Below are positions 59,548-64,000 of a stretch of 64,000 nucleotides of DNA, one piece after another. The notes beneath the pieces are model-generated. The model was not told the DNA's origin. It did no database searches and saw nothing but the letters and a program-made list of their open reading frames with translations. Numbering within the stretch: the stretch's first letter is position 1; every line of letters begins with the position of its first letter. The translations under genes and the position numbers were made by a program. This stretch comes from Okapia johnstoni (taxonomy: Eukaryota; Chordata; Mammalia; Artiodactyla; Giraffidae): contig CM044312.1 of assembly GCA_024291935.2 (NCBI GenBank), positions 76,403,001-76,467,000 on the forward strand, given 5' to 3'.

Positions 59548-60147
59548 GACTCTTACTCCTTGAAAGGAAGGTTATGACCAACCTAGACAGCATATTAAAA
59601 AGCAGAGACATTACTGTGTCAACAAAGGTCCATCTAGCCAAGGCTATGGTTTTTCCGGTGGTCATGTAAGGATGTGAGAGTTGGACTATAAAGAAAGCTG
59701 CATGCCAAAGAATTGATGCTTTTGAACCGTGGTGTTGGAGAAGACTCTTGAGAGTTCCTTGAACTGCAAGGAGATCCAACCAGTCCATCCTAAAGGAGAT
59801 CAGTCCTGGGTGTTCATTGGAAGGACTGATGTTGAAGCTGAAACTGCAATACTTTGGCCACCTGATGTGAAGAGCTGACTCATTTGAAAAGACCCCGATG
59901 CTGGGAAAGATTGAGAGCAGGAGGAGAAGGGGACGACAGAGGATGAGATGGTTGGATGGCATCACCAACTCAATGGATTTGGGTTTGGGTAAACTCTGGG
60001 AGTTGGTGATGCACAGGGAGGCCTGGCATGCTGCGGTTCATGGGTCATAAAGAGTTGGACACGACTGAGCGACTGATCTGAACTGACACATGAAAATGGC
60101 TAAAATTAAAAAAAAATGAAAATATGAAGGTTTGCAAGGATACAGAG

Positions 60148-60350
60148 CAGGGATCAGCAAGCTTTTTGTTTAAAGGACCAGGTAGTAAGGATTTTAATAT
60201 TTGGCAGCCATATAGTTTTTGTCACAATTAGTTAATTCTGTATTTGTATCATGAAAGCAGCTCATTCATAAACTAATGAGTGTGCCTGTGTTCCAATACA
60301 ACTTTATTTATAAGTACAGCTGAATTTTGCTAGAGAGTGATAGTTCACAG
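60148..60350 (+). mobile_element. hAT-type MITE fossil in old L1
   Basis: 'gggatcagcaagctttttg', 'aaaggaccaggtagtaagg', 'ggcagccatatag', 'gtgcctgtgttccaatacaactttatttataa'. This is a well-known mammalian non-autonomous DNA element of hAT type; the family name is not certain. L1 sequence resumes after it. Confidence 0.55.
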
Positions 60351-60700
60351 TCTCTGGACACAGAAACTCTCATACACTCCTCAAGCTAATGGCAAATGGT
60401 ACAACCACTTTGGAAAACTGTCATTTCTAAAATAAAATAAATATACACCTACCAACCAACTCTAATATTCTAATCTTCCATATTTTTCCAGGAGAAATGA
60501 AAACATATAACCACACAAAGACTTGCACACAAATGCTGAGAAAATTAATTCAGAAAATTCAAAAGATAGAGACGATATATCTACCATTCAGTGAATGATA
60601 GACAAATGTATATCTATTCAATGGAATACTGTTTAGCAATAAAAAAATGAATGAACTCCTGATATAAACCAATAAATCGCTAAATCATTATGCTAAGTAA

Positions 60701-60719
60701 ACACACACACACACACACA
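60701..60719. repeat. Short (CA)n microsatellite
   Basis: About nine CA units within the old L1 3' region. Confidence 0.9.
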
Positions 60720-60945
60720 AACATGTATACTTATTTCATTTGTATAAAATGCAAACTAATGCATAGTACAAAAAGAGTAAAAAGTCACAAGGAATCTTAT
60801 CAGGGTAAAGAAATGCTCTGAATCTTGCCTGTAGCGGTGGTTTCATGTATGTACTGTACTGTCAAAACTCATAAAATTGAACCTTTACAAAGATGCAATT
60901 TCTATTACCTAAATTATCCCCTCAATAATGTTAGTAAGGGAAAAT

Positions 60946-61117
60946 AAATAGAAAGCCTTCACCCAAAGAAGTTGTACACATATCAGAGAGTTTAACAAAG
61001 GCAAAGTTCTATGCAGCACTTTGCCATATATACACATATATATGTATACACAGCATTTATAGTTGCTTACATTTATATGTATGTATGTATGTGTATTCAT
61101 ATAGATATATACATATG
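60946..61117. other. Low-complexity TA/TATG region
   Basis: Includes 'tatgtatgtatgtatgtg' near 61078-61093 and TATA/CATA runs. Confidence 0.6.
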
Positions 61118-61320
61118 GGCTTCCTGGGTAGCACAAACGGTTAAGACTCTGCCTGCAATGCAGGAGACCCAGGTTTGATTCCTGAGTCAGTTAAGATCCC
61201 CTGGAGAAGGGTATGACAACCCACTCCAGTATTCTTGCCTGAAGAATTCCATGGACAGAGGAGCCTGGTAGACTATAGTACACGGGTCGCAAAGAGTCAG
61301 ACATGACTGAGGGAGTAACC
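61118..61320 (+). mobile_element. Bov-tA SINE
   Basis: Head 'gggcttcctgggtagcacaaacgg', BovA body, tail 'gagtcagacatgactgaggg', followed by CA and TA runs. TSD blurred by low-complexity flanks. Confidence 0.92.
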
Positions 61321-61689
61321 CACACACACATCCCACATATATATATATATGTCTACATATATACATGTATGTATATCAAACAAATATTTAGCCAGCCATA
61401 AAATGCCACTCTCCAAAAAGATTTGTCCACTGAGGTAGCATAGTACATATGTGCTTATCTTATTACCCAACCTTTTCTGTTCAATTATTTATACCCACTG
61501 ACAGACTTCTCTCTGTGAAAGATGAGAATGTCATCTCTTTATTTTGCTCACACAGATATAAAGTATAGTTGAAGACGATGCTGATAAATAATGGAAATTA
61601 TCAACAGATACTCCTAAAATGAAAGAGGAAGAAAACCCAGCAAAGTAGTATTTTGAAAGCAAGATATGATGATACAAAGGAAAGAACTG
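61321..61689. other. Unassigned DNA after TA run
   Basis: A TA run near 61338-61350, otherwise no recognised feature. Confidence 0.35.
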
Positions 61690-61805
61690 GAGAATGAAAG
61701 TTTGGAATTTAGGTTCTTACTGTCTGTGACTTATATTACATTTTTCTTGGCCTTAGTTTCCTTATGTAAACAATAAAATGATCTCTTAAATCCCTGCTGG
61801 CTCAG
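61690..61805 (+). repeat. MIR-type SINE remnant
   Basis: 'ggaatttaggttcttactgtctgtgac', 'ggccttagtttccttatgtaaacaataaaatgatc' follows the MIR order of head, 'cctcagtttcctcatctgtaaaatg' block and core. Confidence 0.5.
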
Positions 61806-62529
61806 AAATTCTGTTGACCTAAAATCATTTAGCATAGATTAACAAGGATAGAAGAAAAAAAAAAATCACAGTTTAGGGAAAGAAGGAATTATTAGCCCAG
61901 AAAAATTAATAACTCAGTCAGAAGTAGAGTCTGTGCAAACATTGCAGACAATGAAGTTTTTCAAAGAGGTAGGAAACATTCTTCTCCTACTCATGGCCAT
62001 TCCAATCCCACCCTCAGTGCAGAGGAAGGTAGGCATGTACTAGAATGTCTCAGGAGAAAAGCTATGCTCTAAGCATTCCTTCTGATCCTGTGGACACTAA
62101 TATGTGGCCAGGATGATGAGGTAAGTGCTTGCCTAGTTGCCCAACTCACCAAGGTTCTTGTCACTATAGCTAAGTAGGAGTTCAGTTCCAGCATGAATGT
62201 CTTAGCTCAACTTCTCCCTTTCTGAAAAAAAAAAATGTCTAAGGAATTCTCTGATAAGGAAAAGATATTCTAACTCCTGGAAAAATCTTGGAAGTGGCTA
62301 TTAAATATTTAAACATTAATATGCTAAAAGCTGAAGAGAATTTATTCAAAAATCAAAATTAAATAACAGCTAAATTAATAGGTGACTATTTTGAGTCAGA
62401 AGGATTCATCATTTTTTTTAAATGTCTTTGTTAAATGCTGACATCCTTTAAAAATTTAAATGTTATAAATGGTTCTGTTTTTTAACTCAATTCACCAGCA
62501 ACTTATATATATATATAAGTGTTCTTACT
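61806..62529. other. Unassigned DNA
   Basis: No gene or clear repeat. Short TA run at 62504-62517. Confidence 0.35.
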
Positions 62530-62640
62530 CTTTCCTCTAGTCACTCACTAAATAAATATTGTCTGTTCCTTAAATTGGCAGGCGGGGGAGGCATATAGAA
62601 TAAAGAATATTTTTCACCTTAAAAAGATTACAATCTAGAT
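62530..62640. repeat. Ancient interspersed repeat, family uncertain
   Basis: 'actcactaaataaatattgtctg' to 'aaaaagattacaatctag' resembles the same old family as 3865-4000. Weak. Confidence 0.3.
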
Positions 62641-62857
62641 TAAAAAAAAATGATGTACTTAAACATCCATGAAAAGAGTGAAACTCTTTTGAAAGATAAG
62701 GTAAGTAAAAGATTAATCTGTAAAGTAGTCACAGAAAGGGAATTCTCTACTGTACATTATAAAATTCAAGTTTTAAAGTAAGTCATGAGTATTTCAAAAT
62801 ATGTAAAAAAATAAGCAAACAAAATTTTAAAAAATATTGTTAGTCCCAATACATAAA

Positions 62858-62945
62858 TGAGAAAATTTGATAGAAGTAAAATAATTTTCTCAAGGTCACA
62901 TAATAATTCACCTTAAAAATCCAGACTATGTGAGTCTGCAGTATA
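62858..62945 (-). repeat. MIR-type SINE remnant, short
   Basis: 'catgagaaaatttgatagaag', 'attttctcaaggtcacata' and 'atccagactatgtgagtctgc' match the reversed MIR block 'gaggaaactgaggc..taacttgcccaaggtcacac..ggattcgaacccag'. Confidence 0.5.
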
Positions 62946-63965
62946 ATTTCATTCTAGCTTACAAAACAGGCCAAAGTTATTCAACAGTCATAAGAGAATG
63001 AACTTCAAATGAAATAATGAATTGTATATACTACTCTTAATTTTTTTTAGCATTCTAATTGTATCTTCTTTCTTACCCACACATTTTTAACATTTTTAGT
63101 TAATGTGGAATTTTATCTCATATTCCTCTCTTCTAAAATCAGTACACCATTTTCTTAACTACAGTCTCTTTTAATTGTTTTCTACTTTTTATGAATGCTT
63201 AAAATTTATGTCATGAGCTTCCTTGTAAATTATTCATATATATACAACATAGAATTTGTTTAGAATCAAACTTAGATGAAGCCATGTCTAGGAAACAGTC
63301 AATATTTGCAGAACTGTTCTCAGATTCAGGAGAGAAAAAAGTGTTATGGATCTTGGAATTCCCTAAGCAAATAAGTCATTAAATAATAGATTTAGCAGGA
63401 CAAGCAAAATTTTGATTGTCTACTCTTTAAAATAATTATTTATGTTAAATATTTTAATATATTGACATGCAAAATTCTCCTTCAGGTTGCTTCTGTTAAA
63501 AAAGAAAGAAAAAAGGGGCAAATAAAGGACAAAGTAGCACTGTCACTAAAATGGACATTGATAAAAAACAGGTCTTAGGGCTCCCACTTTGAAATAGCCA
63601 GATAGCATTTTCAAATAAACTGATATTTATCTACCTCAGTTTGTCTATTTATCACTCAAAGCCTAGAATCTTAAGTTCAATTCTGCAAATAGTTCTATTA
63701 GATCTAATACTTGGAAGTAAATTTGATCAGGTGTTAGCTGAATGTACTATTCTGACTTTTATAAATTCTACATGAGTTGACTACCAGTTCCTGTCTCACT
63801 TCAATTCAATGTGTACATTGTTAATTGTTTCCAGTGATTTAAGACTCTTCTGCATGGACTGCTGATGCTTTTATAAATTAAATTTGGAAAACTGACTTGA
63901 CTTTCAAGTATCCATTTAAGACAATGATGGTGATGACATTGAAATCAAGTCTATGTATGATTCAT
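62946..63965. other. About 1 kb unassigned AT-rich DNA
   Basis: No gene or recognised repeat. Confidence 0.4.
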
Positions 63966-64000
63966 GGATCCCCTGGAGAAGGACATGGCAACCCATTCCA
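63966..64000 (+). mobile_element. Bov SINE cut by window edge
   Basis: 'ggatcccctggagaagg' then 'acatggcaacccattcca' is the middle of a Bov-tA/BovA body. The tRNA-like head is absent on its left, so it is 5'-truncated; its 3' part lies outside the window. Confidence 0.85.

Larger units (their letters stand above)
57321..60085 (+). mobile_element. BovB with inverted 5' end (twin-priming-like)
   Basis: One insertion of 2765 bases bounded by identical ACACATGAAAAT at 57309-57320 and 60086-60097, with the old L1 continuous across it. 57321-58071 reads as minus-strand BovB (endonuclease to linker); 58072-60085 reads as plus-strand BovB (from the 'ggaacatttcatgcaatgatggg' position to the 3' tail). 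The two parts are adjacent in the element, with about 200 bases missing between them. That is the structure left by 5' inversion (twin priming) known for L1. It later received a BOV-A2 (58899-59178) and a poly(A)-only insert (59523-59547). Confidence 0.92.
54880..60945 (+). mobile_element. Ancient L1 (L1M/HAL1-like), opened by younger elements
   Basis: Pieces in plus order: ORF1-like A-rich sequence (about 54880-55377), ORF1 end ('gaaggacatggatcttcatatt', 'gatcctaaaagccttc', 55600-55870), endonuclease-like sequence (55930-56300), then after a gap the ORF2 C-terminal region (56440-56985: 'tggcaaaagggtagacac', 'ctacaaaaggacttgtacg'), 'atcagggaaatgcaaattaaagc' (57265-57290), and after BovB 'atggctaaaattaaaa' (60098), 'ggaatactgtttagcaataaaaaa' (60620), and a 3' UTR with 'ggtggtttcatgtatgtac' and 'cctcaataatgtt'. 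The RT core is missing. Start and subfamily are uncertain. Confidence 0.6.

Noticed and set aside
58932..59549. 205-codon plus-strand frame
   Set aside because: A chimera of BOV-A2 antisense sequence and the downstream BovB RT, ending in the T-rich insert. Not a gene.
1..64000. CRISPR array, prophage, operon or defence system
   Set aside because: No regularly spaced direct repeats with unique spacers, no dense coding, and the sequence is clearly of ruminant nuclear type.

Overview
The window looks like an intergenic or intronic piece of a ruminant genome, most likely a bovid. The evidence is repeat content, not genes. There are many Bov-tA and BOV-A2 SINEs (tRNA-derived heads, BovA bodies ending in a GTCGGACACGACTGAG-type tail, some with AGC-repeat tails). 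There are at least nine BovB (RTE-clade LINE) segments whose translations show the BovB endonuclease and reverse transcriptase. Artiodactyl L1 segments lie on both strands. Ancient mammalian repeats (MIR, L2, L1M, hAT-Charlie types) make up a deeper layer. The sequence is AT-rich and CpG-poor. I found no intact protein-coding gene, rRNA, functional tRNA, CRISPR array or prokaryotic operon.

Layout. 1-5.6 kb is mostly unassigned AT-rich DNA with a MIR. 5.6-7.2 kb holds a 5'-truncated L1 and an older L1 tail. 8.5-13.3 kb has Bov-tA/BovA SINEs, one of them splitting a MIR. 14.9-25.8 kb is a dense retrotransposon block: an L1 on the plus strand holds a minus-strand BovB that holds another BovB; then come a plus BovB, an abutting inverted BovB, and a 4.2 kb minus-strand L1. 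26-34 kb has scattered SINEs, a TA/CA microsatellite and two hAT-type fossils. 34.7-38 kb is an old L1 with three SINEs inside it, followed by BovB. 39-51 kb is the most unique part. It has few young repeats and includes one splice-bounded open frame (41298-41430, minus) and a 47-base duplicated segment. 52-54 kb is a 2 kb BovB with a clean target-site duplication. 54.9-60.9 kb is an ancient L1 opened by a BovB that carries an inverted 5' end, which itself holds a BOV-A2 and a poly(A)-only insertion. 61-64 kb returns to sparse old repeats and ends inside a SINE.

How the parts work together. All recognised coding sequence is retrotransposon-derived and broken by stops, frameshifts, deletions or lost catalytic residues. 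Target-site duplications (TSDs) let the order of insertion be read at many sites. I did not find a new biological system. The best leads are structural: a 5'-inverted BovB with matching flanks, a tail-only retroinsertion, a near-identical inverted BovB pair sharing a private base change, a short templated duplication, and one candidate host exon. Family names for old repeats and all boundaries are by eye, usually good to about 10-30 bases where no TSD is given.
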